A DNA stretch of 24,468 nucleotides from Peptostreptococcaceae bacterium (GCA_902363255.1 CABIZO010000015.1:1-24468), one strand, 5' to 3'; numbered from the stretch's first letter, positions 1 to 8,962 are shown. Numbers and translations: made by a program. Notes: a model not told the origin generated them from the sequence alone.

Positions 1-21
1 TTAATACTTCAGATGAAGATT

Positions 22-141
<120 letters not shown>

Positions 142-244
142 TCTTTTTTGTTGTATAAATATTAATTGTTAAAATCTAGCATAATTTTTAAGCGTATGGT
201 TAATCTAATAATTAAATAAACTAATAAGATTAGGAGAGATTTTT

Positions 245-448
245 ATGCTAAAAAAAATATGTTTAGTTTTAACCATTATAGGAGCATTGAATTGGGGAAT
301 CATAGGATTTTTAGGAGTAGATGCTATAGGTAGTCTATTCGGAGGAACATATTCTATGATAAGCCGAATAATATATGCTTTAGTAGGTATAGCAGGTATT
401 ATTTTAATACCATCTTTATTTTCTTCAAATGATAATGAAAATAGCTAA
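245..448 (+). CDS. DUF378 small membrane protein
   Basis: This is a 67-residue protein with two hydrophobic segments (about 5-26 and 38-58) and the DUF378 pattern: a first helix containing ALNWG followed by a GVDAIG stretch, then a Tyr/Ile-rich helix. It should sit in the cytoplasmic membrane. The family's biochemical role is not known. An AGGAGAG ribosome site lies 7-8 bases upstream of the ATG. It is a single-gene unit between the 5S gene and its own terminator, and is not obviously linked to the decarboxylase behind it. Confidence 0.85.
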   Translation: MLKKICLVLTIIGALNWGIIGFLGVDAIGSLFGGTYSMISRIIYALVGIAGIILIPSLFSSNDNENS

Positions 449-457
449 AATGATGGT

Positions 458-500
458 AATAAGATCGATGATTGTAAAAATTATCGATCTTATTTTAGTT
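458..500 (+). terminator. Rho-independent terminator after the DUF378 gene
   Basis: A 12-bp perfect stem, AATAAGATCGAT (458-469) with ATCGATCTTATT (483-494), is followed by a T-rich stretch (TTAGTTT). It lies 10 bases after the DUF378 stop codon. Confidence 0.8.
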
Positions 501-636
501 TATAGATAAAATTATATTTTATTTTCAAATTAATTGATATAATTGATTTATTAAAGATATTACATATATTACGCATTGAATTTCTTTTTATATTATGAAG
601 AAGTTTCTATTAAAAATATAATTATGGAGGGATATT

Positions 637-2091
637 ATGAAACAATATAAGCTAAAAGATAATTATAATAATCATATATTAGAAAAATTAGAAAAATTAA
701 GAGATGATGACTTGGTATCCTTTCATGTACCAGGTCATAAAATTGGTAGAATTTTTAAAGAATTAGGATATAAAAGTATCTTAGAAAATATATACACATT
801 AGATACAACAGAAATAGATGGAACCGATAATTTACATAATGCAAAAGAAATTATAAAAGATTCACAGGAGAGAGCAGCAAGGATTTTTAATAGCGATAAA
901 ACAATTTATTTAGTTAATGGAACGACTTGTGGAATAGAAGCCGCTATTATGGCAGTTTGCAATCCAAATTCAAAAATAATTGTAAATAGAGATTGTCACC
1001 AATCAGTTATAAATGCATGTATATTAGGAGATATAGAACCAATCTATATAGCGTCTAAGGTTTGTAAAAAAACAAACATAATAACAGGTGTAGATGTTGA
1101 AGAAACAAAGAAAATAATAGATAATAATTTAGATGCAAAGGCTATAGTACTTACTTATCCTACTTATTATGGAAAGACTTTTGATTTAAAGAGCATATGT
1201 GATTATGCTCATAGTAAAAATATGCTTGTAATTATTGATGAAGCGCATGGAGCTCATTTACAACTAAGTGATAAGCTACCTAAATCAGCAATAAATCAGG
1301 GGGCTGACATAATAATCCAAAGTACTCATAAAACTTTACCAGCATTTACTCAGTCATCTATGATGCATATAAAAGGAAACAGTGTTGATGAAAACAAGAT
1401 AAAAAGTATTTTAAGGTTTTTAGAATCTTCAAGTCCTTCATATATACTTTTAAGCTCTTTAGAGCTAGCTGTAGATATATATGATAAATATGGAACAAGC
1501 TTAATGGAGAATTTGCTTATTTATATAGAGAAATTTAAAAGTAAATTTAAAAATAATGAAAATATTATGATTGATAATAATATGGACAAAACAAAGATTT
1601 TTATTTCGATGAAAAAACTGGGTATTACAGGATATGAATTAGATAGTATATTACGAGAAGAATATAAAATTCAAGTTGAGCTATCTAATTATTACGGTGT
1701 CTTATTAATATGCACAATTGGTAATAATGAGGAAGATTTTATTACATTAGAAGAATCATTAGAGGATTTACTTATGAAAATAGATAAAAAGAAATTATTG
1801 AAGGATACAAGCTATCCTGAGGACATTCCTCAAAAAGTATTAAATCCGAGAGATGCATTTTATAGTGATAAGATAACAGTTAAATTAGAAGATAGTATTG
1901 GTAAAATAAGCGGAGAATATATAATTCCTTATCCACCAGGAATAAGTCTAATTTCACCTGGTGAAATAATAACACAAGAAATTATTACTTATATCCAACA
2001 GGGTGTTAAAAGTGGTATGATAGTAAGTGGCGTTAAAGATGTTAATTTAGAATATATAGATATTATTGACATAAATAAAAACTATTTTTAG
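637..2091 (+). CDS. Orn/Lys/Arg decarboxylase family protein (YaaO/SpeA type)
   Basis: This 484-residue protein is a PLP-dependent fold-type I decarboxylase of the short Gram-positive class, without the N-terminal wing domain of the E. coli biodegradative enzymes. Visible motifs are VPGHKIGR (31-38), the cofactor site DEAHGAH (D201, H204) and the Schiff-base lysine in STHKTL (K232). The C-terminal part (about 400-484) contains YPPGISL and SPGE, typical of the family's small C-terminal domain. It would decarboxylate a basic amino acid in the cytoplasm to give a polyamine precursor; whether arginine, lysine or ornithine is used cannot be read from the sequence. The start follows GGAGGG with good spacing. 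As in B. subtilis yaaO, it lies just upstream of a nucleotide kinase gene and holB. The kinase starts 24 bases later, so the two are probably cotranscribed. Confidence 0.9.
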   Translation: MKQYKLKDNYNNHILEKLEKLRDDDLVSFHVPGHKIGRIFKELGYKSILENIYTLDTTEIDGTDNLHNAKEIIKDSQERAARIFNSDKTIYLVNGTTCGIEAAIMAVCNPNSKIIVNRDCHQSVINACILGDIEPIYIASKVCKKTNIITGVDVEETKKIIDNNLDAKAIVLTYPTYYGKTFDLKSICDYAHSKNMLVIIDEAHGAHLQLSDKLPKSAINQGADIIIQSTHKTLPAFTQSSMMHIKGNSVDENKIKSILRFLESSSPSYILLSSLELAVDIYDKYGTSLMENLLIYIEKFKSKFKNNENIMIDNNMDKTKIFISMKKLGITGYELDSILREEYKIQVELSNYYGVLLICTIGNNEEDFITLEESLEDLLMKIDKKKLLKDTSYPEDIPQKVLNPRDAFYSDKITVKLEDSIGKISGEYIIPYPPGISLISPGEIITQEIITYIQQGVKSGMIVSGVKDVNLEYIDIIDINKNYF

Positions 2092-2115
2092 CTATTGAAA
2101 GAACGGGAGGAAAAT

Positions 2116-2706
2116 ATGGGCAAGATTTTTTGTTTAATGGGAAAAAGTAGTTCGGGTAAGGATACTATATTTAAAGAAATAAATGAAGATAAAGATTTAG
2201 ATTTAAAACCTATTGTATCTTATACAACAAGACCTAAGCGTATTAATGAAACTAATGGAGTAGAATACTTCTTTATAGATAAAGATGAACTAAATAAATT
2301 TGAAAAAGAAAATAAAGTAATAGAAAAGAGAGTATATCATACTGTTCATGGTGACTGGTTCTATGGAACAATAAATGATGGTCAGATAGATTTAAATAAA
2401 AATAATTATTTATTAATAACAACATTGGAAGCATATGAAAATCTAAGAGATTATTTTGGAAAAGATAGTGTATGTCCTTTCTATATTGATATAGAAGATG
2501 GAACTAGATTAGAAAGAGCATTAGAGAGAGAAAAAAGACAGGACAAGCCTAATTACGATGAGCTATGCAGGAGATTTTTAGCAGATAATAAGGACTTTAG
2601 TTGTGAAAACTTATCTAAGCTAGGTATTAATAAATTTTATATAAATGAAGATTTGCAAGATTGTATCAACAACATAAAAAGAGATATTTTAAATTTAATA
2701 GGATAA
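2116..2706 (+). CDS. guanylate kinase-like nucleotide kinase
   Basis: This 196-residue protein has the guanylate kinase plan. The P-loop is GKSSSGKD near the N terminus. A GMP-binding segment follows with SYTTRPKR, then NGVEYFF, then FYGT. The lid-like region has EREKRQDKPNYDELCRRF. It should transfer phosphate from ATP to a nucleoside monophosphate, GMP being the best guess. The P-loop (SSSGKD) differs from the usual S-G-x-G-K-[GS]-T of housekeeping Gmk, so this may be a paralogue rather than the essential enzyme. The chosen ATG has GGGAGG five bases upstream. A TTG seven codons earlier is in frame but has no ribosome site. It takes the position of tmk (thymidylate kinase) in the Bacillus gene order. 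Confidence 0.78.
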   Translation: MGKIFCLMGKSSSGKDTIFKEINEDKDLDLKPIVSYTTRPKRINETNGVEYFFIDKDELNKFEKENKVIEKRVYHTVHGDWFYGTINDGQIDLNKNNYLLITTLEAYENLRDYFGKDSVCPFYIDIEDGTRLERALEREKRQDKPNYDELCRRFLADNKDFSCENLSKLGINKFYINEDLQDCINNIKRDILNLIG

Positions 2707-2710
2707 ACAC

Positions 2711-2738
2711 TATAAGAGATTATTATATCTCTTTTTTT
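2711..2738 (+). terminator. Rho-independent terminator after the kinase gene
   Basis: A short stem, AAGAGAT (2714-2720) with ATCTCTT (2727-2733), is followed by a run of T to 2738. It begins 8 bases after the kinase stop and separates the decarboxylase-kinase unit from holB. Confidence 0.75.
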
Positions 2739-2866
2739 ATTATAAAAATTTGTTTTTTATATAAATGACAAAAAGTGTATAGAATAAATATAGAAATAAG
2801 TTCATTATTTGTTATAATATAAGATAATTACTACAAAAATAAAATTGCTTTGTGGAGAAAATAAAT

Positions 2867-3802
2867 ATGTATTTTGAAAATATAAAAGGACAAGAGTTTG
2901 CAAAAAAATATATGATAAACTCTATAAAAAAGGGCAAGGTAAATCATGCATATATGTTTGAGGGAATAGAAGGTATAGGAAAAGAAACATTTGCTAATGA
3001 ACTAGCAAAGATACTTCTTGAAACTTCTCATCTTGAAAATGCACCAGATTGTATAAGAGTAAAACCTGATGGTAATAGTATTAAAATAGCTCAAATAAGA
3101 AATTTACAATCAGACATTATAATTAAGCCACATAAGAAGTATAAGATATATATAATAGATCGAGCTGAAAAAATGACTGTTGAAGCTCAAAATGCATTGC
3201 TAAAAACATTAGAAGAACCACCTGAATATGCTATAATTATTCTTATTACGAATAATAAAGAAAGTTTATTGCCAACAATAAGATCTAGATGTGAAGTAGT
3301 AAAATTTACACCAATTCCTTTTGTTGAAGTAAAAGACTATTTAGTTAGTCAAGGAGTAGAATCAAATAGAGCGAATCTTTTATCAGCATTTTCTAGAGGG
3401 AGCATGAAAAAAGCTTTAGAATTATCTAGCTCTAATGATTTTTATGATATGAAAGAAAGTGTTCAAAAATATATAGAAACAATATTAAGTAAGAATATGG
3501 TTGAAATTCTGCATATACCAAGTCAAATGGAAAAATATAAGAGTGAAAGCATAACTGTGCTTGATATGATGATAAATTATTTTAGGGACATAATGATTTG
3601 TAAAGAGCATGTAGACAAAAATATGATAATAAATGCTGATAAAATAGTATTTATACAAAATATGAGTACTAAAATTACATATTCTCAGGTATCGAAGATT
3701 ATTGATATAATAGAAGATACTAAAATAAAAATAAAAGGTAATTGTAACTTTAATGTAAGTATACAAGTTATGTCTTTGAATATATATGAGGTGATTAAAT
3801 GA
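2867..3802 (+). CDS. holB: DNA polymerase III delta' subunit
   Basis: This 311-residue AAA+ clamp-loader subunit acts with DnaX and HolA to load the beta sliding clamp at the replication fork. Visible motifs are the N-terminal GQE segment, Walker A GIEGIGKET (33-41, K39), a Walker B-like YIIDRAE, the very typical NALLKTLEEPPE, and the SRC motif in TIRSRCE. The four zinc-binding cysteines found in many delta' proteins are absent, as in other short Gram-positive forms. The ATG is preceded by GTGGAG at good spacing. A GTG five codons earlier is itself part of that ribosome site and is unlikely to start translation. The stop overlaps the start of ricT (ATGA), implying translational coupling, the same order as holB-yaaT in Bacillus. 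Confidence 0.9.
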   Translation: MYFENIKGQEFAKKYMINSIKKGKVNHAYMFEGIEGIGKETFANELAKILLETSHLENAPDCIRVKPDGNSIKIAQIRNLQSDIIIKPHKKYKIYIIDRAEKMTVEAQNALLKTLEEPPEYAIIILITNNKESLLPTIRSRCEVVKFTPIPFVEVKDYLVSQGVESNRANLLSAFSRGSMKKALELSSSNDFYDMKESVQKYIETILSKNMVEILHIPSQMEKYKSESITVLDMMINYFRDIMICKEHVDKNMIINADKIVFIQNMSTKITYSQVSKIIDIIEDTKIKIKGNCNFNVSIQVMSLNIYEVIK

Positions 3803-4686
3803 TAAATATTGTAGGAGTAAGATTTAAAAATGCAGGGAAAATATACTACTTTGATCCAGTTGATTTTGAAATAGAAAAAGATATGGATGTTGTAGTTGAG
3901 ACTGCTAGAGGATTAGAATATGGGACTGTTGTTGTTGGAAAGAAAGAAATAGACGAGGAAAGTTTAGTTTCACCATTAAAACCCATAATAAGAATTGCTA
4001 CAGAAGAAGATACTAAGATATATAAAGAAAATAAGGAAAAAGCTAAAGAAACTTTTGAATTATGCTTACAAAAAATTAAAGAACATGAGCTTACAATGTA
4101 TTTAATAGATTGTGAGTATACTTTTGATAGAAATAAATTAATTTTCTATTTTACAGCAGAAGGCAGAATAGATTTTAGAGAATTAGTTAAAGATTTAGCG
4201 GCTATATTTAAAACAAGAATAGAATTAAGACAAATTGGGGTTAGAGATGAAGCGAAGTCAATAGGTGGACTTGGACCTTGTGGAAGAAGCCTGTGTTGCT
4301 CTTCATGGCTTGGAGATTTTCAACCAGTATCAATAAAAATGGCAAAAGATCAAAGTTTATCATTAAATCCAACTAAAATATCAGGAATATGTGGAAGACT
4401 TTTCTGTTGTTTAAAATATGAGCATGATGTTTATGTTGAAGCTATAGAAAAAGTACCACCAGTTGGAGCTATAGTAAAAGTTGATGGTAATAAAGGTAAA
4501 GTTATAGAAACAAATCCTTTATTAGAGCAAGCTAAGGTAGAGTTTAATGATAAAACTATAAGAATATGTATGAAAGATGAAATAAAAGTACTTCAAGCGC
4601 CTAAGAAATGTGAAGGATGCGGAAAAGGAAGAGATTTAGATATTGATATGGCTACGTTAAAAGAGCTTAAAAAATTAGAAGACTAA
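3799..4686 (+). CDS. ricT: RicT/YaaT, PSP1-domain Fe-S regulator
   Basis: This 295-residue protein carries the PSP1 domain. Six cysteines are arranged as GPCGRSLCC (C161, C166, C167) and CGRLFCC (C198, C203, C204), the cluster region of RicT. A further CxxC (C271, C274) lies near the C terminus. In B. subtilis, RicT with RicA and RicF forms the Y-complex, which binds 4Fe-4S clusters, helps RNase Y process mRNA, and affects sporulation, biofilm and competence. The N terminus (GVRFKNAGKIYYFDP) is the family's usual opening. The ATG overlaps the holB stop by four bases and has GAGGTG upstream. Partner genes ricA and ricF are not in this window. Confidence 0.92.
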   Translation: MINIVGVRFKNAGKIYYFDPVDFEIEKDMDVVVETARGLEYGTVVVGKKEIDEESLVSPLKPIIRIATEEDTKIYKENKEKAKETFELCLQKIKEHELTMYLIDCEYTFDRNKLIFYFTAEGRIDFRELVKDLAAIFKTRIELRQIGVRDEAKSIGGLGPCGRSLCCSSWLGDFQPVSIKMAKDQSLSLNPTKISGICGRLFCCLKYEHDVYVEAIEKVPPVGAIVKVDGNKGKVIETNPLLEQAKVEFNDKTIRICMKDEIKVLQAPKKCEGCGKGRDLDIDMATLKELKKLED

Positions 4687-4737
4687 AGTATAGGGGGATT
4701 TTTTAATTCCCCTACTATTATTGTAAAGGAGAAATAC

Positions 4738-5487
4738 ATGGAAGTAAAATTAAAAGACACTGAGAGAATAGATGACTTACAATTAAAAGGACTAAAGGTT
4801 ATACAAGATAAAAATGGATTTTGTTTTGGAATAGATGCAGTTCTTTTAGCTAATTTTGCTAAAGTAAAAAAGAGAGCTAAGGTTGTAGACTTAGGAACGG
4901 GGACAGGAATAATACCAGTACTTATAGCTGGAAAAAGTGAAGCTGAAAAAATAGTTGGCGTAGAAATACAAGAAGAAGTATGGGAAATGGCCAATAGAAC
5001 AGTTAAGTTGAATAACTTGCAAGACAGAGTAGAAATCGTAAAAGGTGATATAAAAACTATAGACAAGCAGCTAGAAGTACATGGATACCATGTGGCAACA
5101 TCTAATCCACCTTATATGCATATGAATGGAATACAAAATCCAAATGATAAAAAGGCTATATCTAGACATGAGGTACTTTGTAACTTAGAAGATGTAATAA
5201 GAGCGGCGTCAAGACTTGTAATGCCTAGAGGAAAGTTCTTTATGATACACAGACCTATAAGACTTGTTGATATAGTTACTTTAGGTAGAAAATATAACTT
5301 AGAGCCAAAGGTAATTCAGTTTGTTCATCCAAGAGCAAATAAGGCACCTAATTTAGTTTTAGTGGAGTTTACAAAGGATGGTAGACCAGAATTAAAAATA
5401 CTAGACCCTTTATATGTGTATGATGAAGATGGAAATTATACAAAAGAAATAGAAGAAATATATGCAAATGAAAATATAGGAGAATAA
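4738..5487 (+). CDS. TrmN6/YabB-like tRNA adenine-N6 methyltransferase
   Basis: This 249-residue SAM-dependent methyltransferase has motif I DLGTGTG (51-57), an acidic end of strand 2 (GVEIQEE) and the NPPY motif (123-126) of N6-adenine methyltransferases. The opening DDLQLKGLKVIQDK and the FGIDAVLLANF stretch are typical of the TrmN6/YfiC group, which methylates A37 of tRNA1(Val). The exact tRNA target in Gram-positives is inferred. A GGAG ribosome site lies upstream. The 51-base gap after ricT contains a hairpin without a T-run. The bacillary yabA and yazA genes that flank this gene are missing, and rsmI follows after 2 bases. Confidence 0.87.
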   Translation: MEVKLKDTERIDDLQLKGLKVIQDKNGFCFGIDAVLLANFAKVKKRAKVVDLGTGTGIIPVLIAGKSEAEKIVGVEIQEEVWEMANRTVKLNNLQDRVEIVKGDIKTIDKQLEVHGYHVATSNPPYMHMNGIQNPNDKKAISRHEVLCNLEDVIRAASRLVMPRGKFFMIHRPIRLVDIVTLGRKYNLEPKVIQFVHPRANKAPNLVLVEFTKDGRPELKILDPLYVYDEDGNYTKEIEEIYANENIGE

Positions 5488-5489
5488 TA

Positions 5490-6323
5490 ATGAGTGGAAA
5501 ATTATATATATGTCCAACACCTATAGGAAATCTTGAAGATATAACATATAGAACATTAAGAGTTTTAAATGAAGTTGATTTAATAGCGGCAGAAGATACA
5601 AGACATAGTGTGAAACTATTAAATCATTTTGAAATATCTAAGCCACTTACAAGTTATTTTGAGCACAATAAAGATTCAAAAGGAATATATTTAATAAACA
5701 AATTACTTGAAGGTGAAAATATAGCATTAATAAGTGATGCAGGGATGCCAGGAATTTCTGATCCAGGAGAGGATTTAATTAAGTTAGCAATAGAGAATAA
5801 TATAGAAGTAGATGTATTACCAGGAGCAAGTGCATTTGTTATAGCATTAGTTGGTTCTGGACTTAATACTCATAAATTTGCTTTTGAAGGATTTTTAGAT
5901 AGGGATAAAAAGTTAAGAAGAAGCAGATTAGAAGAAGTAAAAGAAGAAGAAAGAACTATGATTTTCTATGAATCACCTCATAGACTAAAAGATACTTTAA
6001 AAGATATGCTTAAAATATTAGGAAATAGAGAAATATCTGTAAATAGAGAACTTACTAAAAAGTATCAAGAGATAATAAGAGAAGATATAGAAACAGTAAT
6101 AAATATATTTAATGAAAAAGACGTTAAAGGTGAATTTGTTTTAATTGTTGATGGATTTAAAGGAGAAAAAACGTCTACTAATGATTATAGCAGCTTAAAT
6201 GAAAGAGAATATGTAGAAGCTCTTTTAGAAGATGGTATGAACAAAAAAGATGCTATAAAAGTAGTTTGTAAAGAAAGAAAATTAAAAAAGGATGTTGTTT
6301 ACAAACAAGTACTAGACTTATAG
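5490..6323 (+). CDS. rsmI: 16S rRNA (cytidine-1402-2'-O) methyltransferase
   Basis: This 277-residue tetrapyrrole-methylase-fold enzyme adds the 2'-O methyl group to C1402 in the decoding centre of 16S rRNA. Motifs in order are PTPIGNLEDIT (9-19), AAEDTRHS (33-40), ISDAGMPGISDPG, LPGASA and FYESPHR. The C-terminal 45 residues form the small basic helical domain usual in RsmI, ending in a helix-turn-helix-like segment. The ATG lies 2 bases after the previous stop; its ribosome site GGAGA overlaps the end of that gene, so the two are cotranscribed. The order yabB-yabC is as in Bacillus. Confidence 0.94.
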   Translation: MSGKLYICPTPIGNLEDITYRTLRVLNEVDLIAAEDTRHSVKLLNHFEISKPLTSYFEHNKDSKGIYLINKLLEGENIALISDAGMPGISDPGEDLIKLAIENNIEVDVLPGASAFVIALVGSGLNTHKFAFEGFLDRDKKLRRSRLEEVKEEERTMIFYESPHRLKDTLKDMLKILGNREISVNRELTKKYQEIIREDIETVINIFNEKDVKGEFVLIVDGFKGEKTSTNDYSSLNEREYVEALLEDGMNKKDAIKVVCKERKLKKDVVYKQVLDL

Positions 6324-6343
6324 AATAGAGACGGGGTGATTTT

Positions 6344-7048
6344 ATGGAGAATGAATCTAAGATAATTAATGCTATAAAAAGTAATAATACCTGCGAAAAA
6401 ATATGTGAGCTAGATGAATGTGGTATTTTAGAAAATTTAATACCACAGGTTAGTAGTATGAAAGAAGTTGGACAGTGTAAATATCACAAGGTAGATTGTT
6501 TCAGTCATACTATTTATGCTTTAGAAGAGTTTGAAAAATTTATAGTAGAAAATAAGTTTCCAACTCATCTAAATGAATATATATGGAAATATCTAAATAC
6601 AGTAATAGAAGATGATATTAAAGTTTTAGATTTATTGAAATTTGGAGTTTTTTTACATGATATAGGAAAGGCAGATGCAAAAACTATAGATGAAAGTGGA
6701 AGAACACACTTTAAAGGTCATGAAAAGTTTAGTGGAGATATTGCTATAAAGGTAGGTAATAATTTTAATTTATCACAAAAATCCATAAAATTACTTTATA
6801 ACTATACAAGATACCATATGTATCTTTTAAATCTTTATAAAAAAAGTAATGCATCTCATGAGGTTTTAAAGGAGATGTTTGATAAATTACAAGATGATAT
6901 TATTGGAGTAATGTTACTTGGATTTGCCGATATTACTGCAACAAAAAGATTATTAGAGCCAAAAGAAGATGAAGAAATTTTAAAGTCATATATTTATTAT
7001 GTTTTAACAGTTTATTTATATAAGTATAAAAAAAATGTATCCTTTTAA
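6344..7048 (+). CDS. HD-domain protein, probable metal-dependent phosphohydrolase
   Basis: This 234-residue protein looks like a stand-alone version of the HD domain found in tRNA nucleotidyltransferases and related proteins. Candidate metal ligands are H55 (CFSHT), the HD doublet H105-D106 in FLHDIGK, and H122/H126 in THFKGHE, with a further H158. No nucleotidyltransferase domain is attached, so it would hydrolyse a phosphate ester or nucleotide, substrate unknown. It begins 20 bases after rsmI with a GGGGTG ribosome site and is probably the last gene of the holB-ricT-rsmI transcript. Its final codons and stop lie inside the terminator palindrome at 7031-7068. Confidence 0.75.
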   Translation: MENESKIINAIKSNNTCEKICELDECGILENLIPQVSSMKEVGQCKYHKVDCFSHTIYALEEFEKFIVENKFPTHLNEYIWKYLNTVIEDDIKVLDLLKFGVFLHDIGKADAKTIDESGRTHFKGHEKFSGDIAIKVGNNFNLSQKSIKLLYNYTRYHMYLLNLYKKSNASHEVLKEMFDKLQDDIIGVMLLGFADITATKRLLEPKEDEEILKSYIYYVLTVYLYKYKKNVSF

Positions 7049-7068
7049 TATTAAAAGGATACATTTTT
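7031..7068. terminator. Bidirectional terminator, perfect 38-bp palindrome
   Basis: The 18-base arm AAAAATGTATCCTTTTAA (7031-7048) is repeated exactly in reverse complement at 7051-7068, with only TA between. In both directions the stem ends in a T-run. It separates the HD gene (plus strand) from lrp (minus strand), whose stop is 3 bases beyond it. The last five codons and the stop of the HD gene lie within the left arm. Confidence 0.93.
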
Positions 7069-7070
7069 TA

Positions 7071-7499
7071 TTATAGAATAGCCTTTGACTGTATTGGGGT
7101 TGATAGTATCACTGATGTTTTCGTTGAACCGATAGTTTTAATACCATCAATAACATTTTCTAATTCATACATATCTTTTACAATAACTTTTAGAAGAGAA
7201 CAGTCATCTCCTGTAACATGATGACATTCAACTATTCTAGAATCTTGGTTAGCAGCTTCTAAAAATGTCTCGTATTTGTCACTTGGTAGTGATATATGTA
7301 TAAAAGCTTTTATTACTCTTCCTAAGGCATCTGGATTAACTATAGCCTTATATCCCTCTATAACACCAGATTCTTCTAGTCTTTTTACTCTTTCTGAAAC
7401 AGCAGGAGAAGTTAACCCTACTATTTTCCCTAAATCTTTCATAGATATTCTACCGTCTTTTTGTAGAATCTCTATAATTCTGTAATCTGTAACATCCAT
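7071..7499 (-). CDS. Lrp/AsnC family transcriptional regulator
   Basis: This 142-residue protein has a classic Lrp/AsnC layout. An N-terminal winged helix-turn-helix (about 3-60) contains ILQKDGRISMKDLGKIVGLT, and a C-terminal RAM effector-binding domain (about 65-135) contains the GDD turn in VTGDDCSLLKV. It should bind DNA as a dimer or higher oligomer and sense an amino acid or similar small molecule, not identifiable here. The ribosome site AAAGGGGG precedes the ATG. It lies 32 bases downstream of pncB on the same strand, so it is probably cotranscribed with pncB. A regulatory link to NAD salvage would be inference only. Confidence 0.92.
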   Translation of the reverse strand: MDVTDYRIIEILQKDGRISMKDLGKIVGLTSPAVSERVKRLEESGVIEGYKAIVNPDALGRVIKAFIHISLPSDKYETFLEAANQDSRIVECHHVTGDDCSLLKVIVKDMYELENVIDGIKTIGSTKTSVILSTPIQSKAIL

Positions 7500-7531
7500 T
7501 TATAGGCCCCCTTTAATTATTATAGTGTATA

Positions 7532-8962
7532 TTATAAATGTTTTTTAGAATCGAGCAAGTCAGATTTTAATTTCCAAAGGTTGTCCGATAAATCAACTTT
7601 ATATTTTTTAGGATTAGTAAATCTTTTGTAAGCATCCCAAAGGGTATTAAACTGGTCATTAACATACTTTTTAACTTCATTAACGCTTTTTGGAACATAC
7701 TGACATTCACCATTTTTAAATAATGGTTTTTGAAGTTCTTTTACTTTGTAGTTATTGAAAGTAGTTTGTTTCCAAGTATATGTAGGATCAAAAATTGTTA
7801 ATGGTTTAGTTGTATCTATTTTCTCATCATGAAGCATGATTAAATCAGCTTCAGCCATATTATCTTCATTATATATTCTTACTACTTTTTTAAATCCTGG
7901 GTTATTTATTTTTTCTGGTTCTTCAGAAACTTTTATTTTTGGTATTAATGTATCTCCGTCATAAGAACCGGCAAGCTTATATACTCCTCCTAAAGATGGA
8001 GATTCAGCTGATGTAATTAATTTTGTACCAACACCCCAAGAGTTTATTGCAGCACCACTTGATTTCAGGCTAGCAATAGTATACTCATCTAAATCATTAG
8101 AAGCTGTATAACTTAAATTAGTATAACCGGCTTCTTCAAATAATTTCTTTGCTTCAACAGATAAGTATTGCAAATCTCCAGAATCTATTCTGATTCCCAT
8201 TGGTTTGTGTCCCTTAGCTTTTAATTCGTCAAATACTTTTATGGCATTTGGAACACCGCTTTTTATAACATCGTAAGTATCAACTAATAATAAGCATTTA
8301 TCTGGATAAACATCTGCATAAGCACGGAAAGATTCTAATTCACTATCAAATTTTTGAACCCAGCTATGAGCTTGAGTTCCAACCACAGGTATGTTAAACA
8401 TTTTCCCAGCTAATACATTTGCTGTTCCAGCACAGCCTCCTATTACAGCAGCTCTTGCTCCGTAAGTACCTGCATCTGGTCCCTGAGCACGTCTAAGGCC
8501 AAATTCAAAAACAGGATCTCCCGCAGCAGCATAACAAACTCTAGAAGCTTTAGTAGCAATTAATGACTGGAAATTCACTATTGTAAGTAAAGCGGTTTCT
8601 ATCAGTTGAGCTTGGTATAAAGGCGCCTTAACTGTTATAATTGGTTCTTTTGGGAACATTATAGTTCCTTCCTCTACAGCATATATATCCCCAGTAAACT
8701 TGAAGTCTTTTAAAAAGTCTAAGAATTTATCAGAAAATAAACCTAGGCTTTTTAAGTATTTTAAGTCATCATCTGAAAAATGAAGATCGTTTATGTATTC
8801 TACTAATTGTTCGATACCGCATATAATAGTATACCCACCATTACAAGCGTTTTTCCTGAAGAACATATCAAATACTACTATGTCTTCATGAATATTCTTC
8901 TCATAGTATCCGTTTAACATAGTTAATTGATACAAATCAGTAAGAAGTGTTAAATTTCTCAT
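7532..8962 (-). CDS. pncB: nicotinate phosphoribosyltransferase
   Basis: This 476-residue enzyme makes nicotinate mononucleotide from nicotinate and PRPP with ATP hydrolysis, the Preiss-Handler entry to NAD. Family motifs include the opening LLTDLYQLTM, the segment EFGLRRAQGPDAG, GTQAHSWVQ, RIDSGDL, ASNDLDEY and WGVGTKL. The reading frame stays open 39 codons further upstream, but that extension is not protein-like, whereas the chosen ATG has AAGGAG 7 bases upstream and gives the standard N terminus. The gene is divergent from spmA and followed by lrp. Confidence 0.95.
   Translation of the reverse strand: MRNLTLLTDLYQLTMLNGYYEKNIHEDIVVFDMFFRKNACNGGYTIICGIEQLVEYINDLHFSDDDLKYLKSLGLFSDKFLDFLKDFKFTGDIYAVEEGTIMFPKEPIITVKAPLYQAQLIETALLTIVNFQSLIATKASRVCYAAAGDPVFEFGLRRAQGPDAGTYGARAAVIGGCAGTANVLAGKMFNIPVVGTQAHSWVQKFDSELESFRAYADVYPDKCLLLVDTYDVIKSGVPNAIKVFDELKAKGHKPMGIRIDSGDLQYLSVEAKKLFEEAGYTNLSYTASNDLDEYTIASLKSSGAAINSWGVGTKLITSAESPSLGGVYKLAGSYDGDTLIPKIKVSEEPEKINNPGFKKVVRIYNEDNMAEADLIMLHDEKIDTTKPLTIFDPTYTWKQTTFNNYKVKELQKPLFKNGECQYVPKSVNEVKKYVNDQFNTLWDAYKRFTNPKKYKVDLSDNLWKLKSDLLDSKKHL

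Noticed and set aside
2765..2820. Promoter for holB around TATAAT at 2813
   Set aside because: The -10 is good but no acceptable -35 lies at 16-18 bases, and such matches are common in DNA this AT-rich.
3485..3766. 93-codon open frame on the minus strand inside holB
   Set aside because: Tyr/Ile/Phe-rich translation of AT-rich antisense DNA; holB on the other strand is unambiguous.
4691..4714. Hairpin TAGGGGGA/TTCCCCTA between ricT and the methyltransferase gene
   Set aside because: Its T-run is in the loop, with none after the stem, so it is not a terminator; the genes are probably cotranscribed through it.
4683..5066. 127-codon open frame on the minus strand
   Set aside because: It lies opposite the clear methyltransferase gene, has no ribosome site and low-complexity Ser/Phe/Thr-rich content, so it is a shadow of the real frame.
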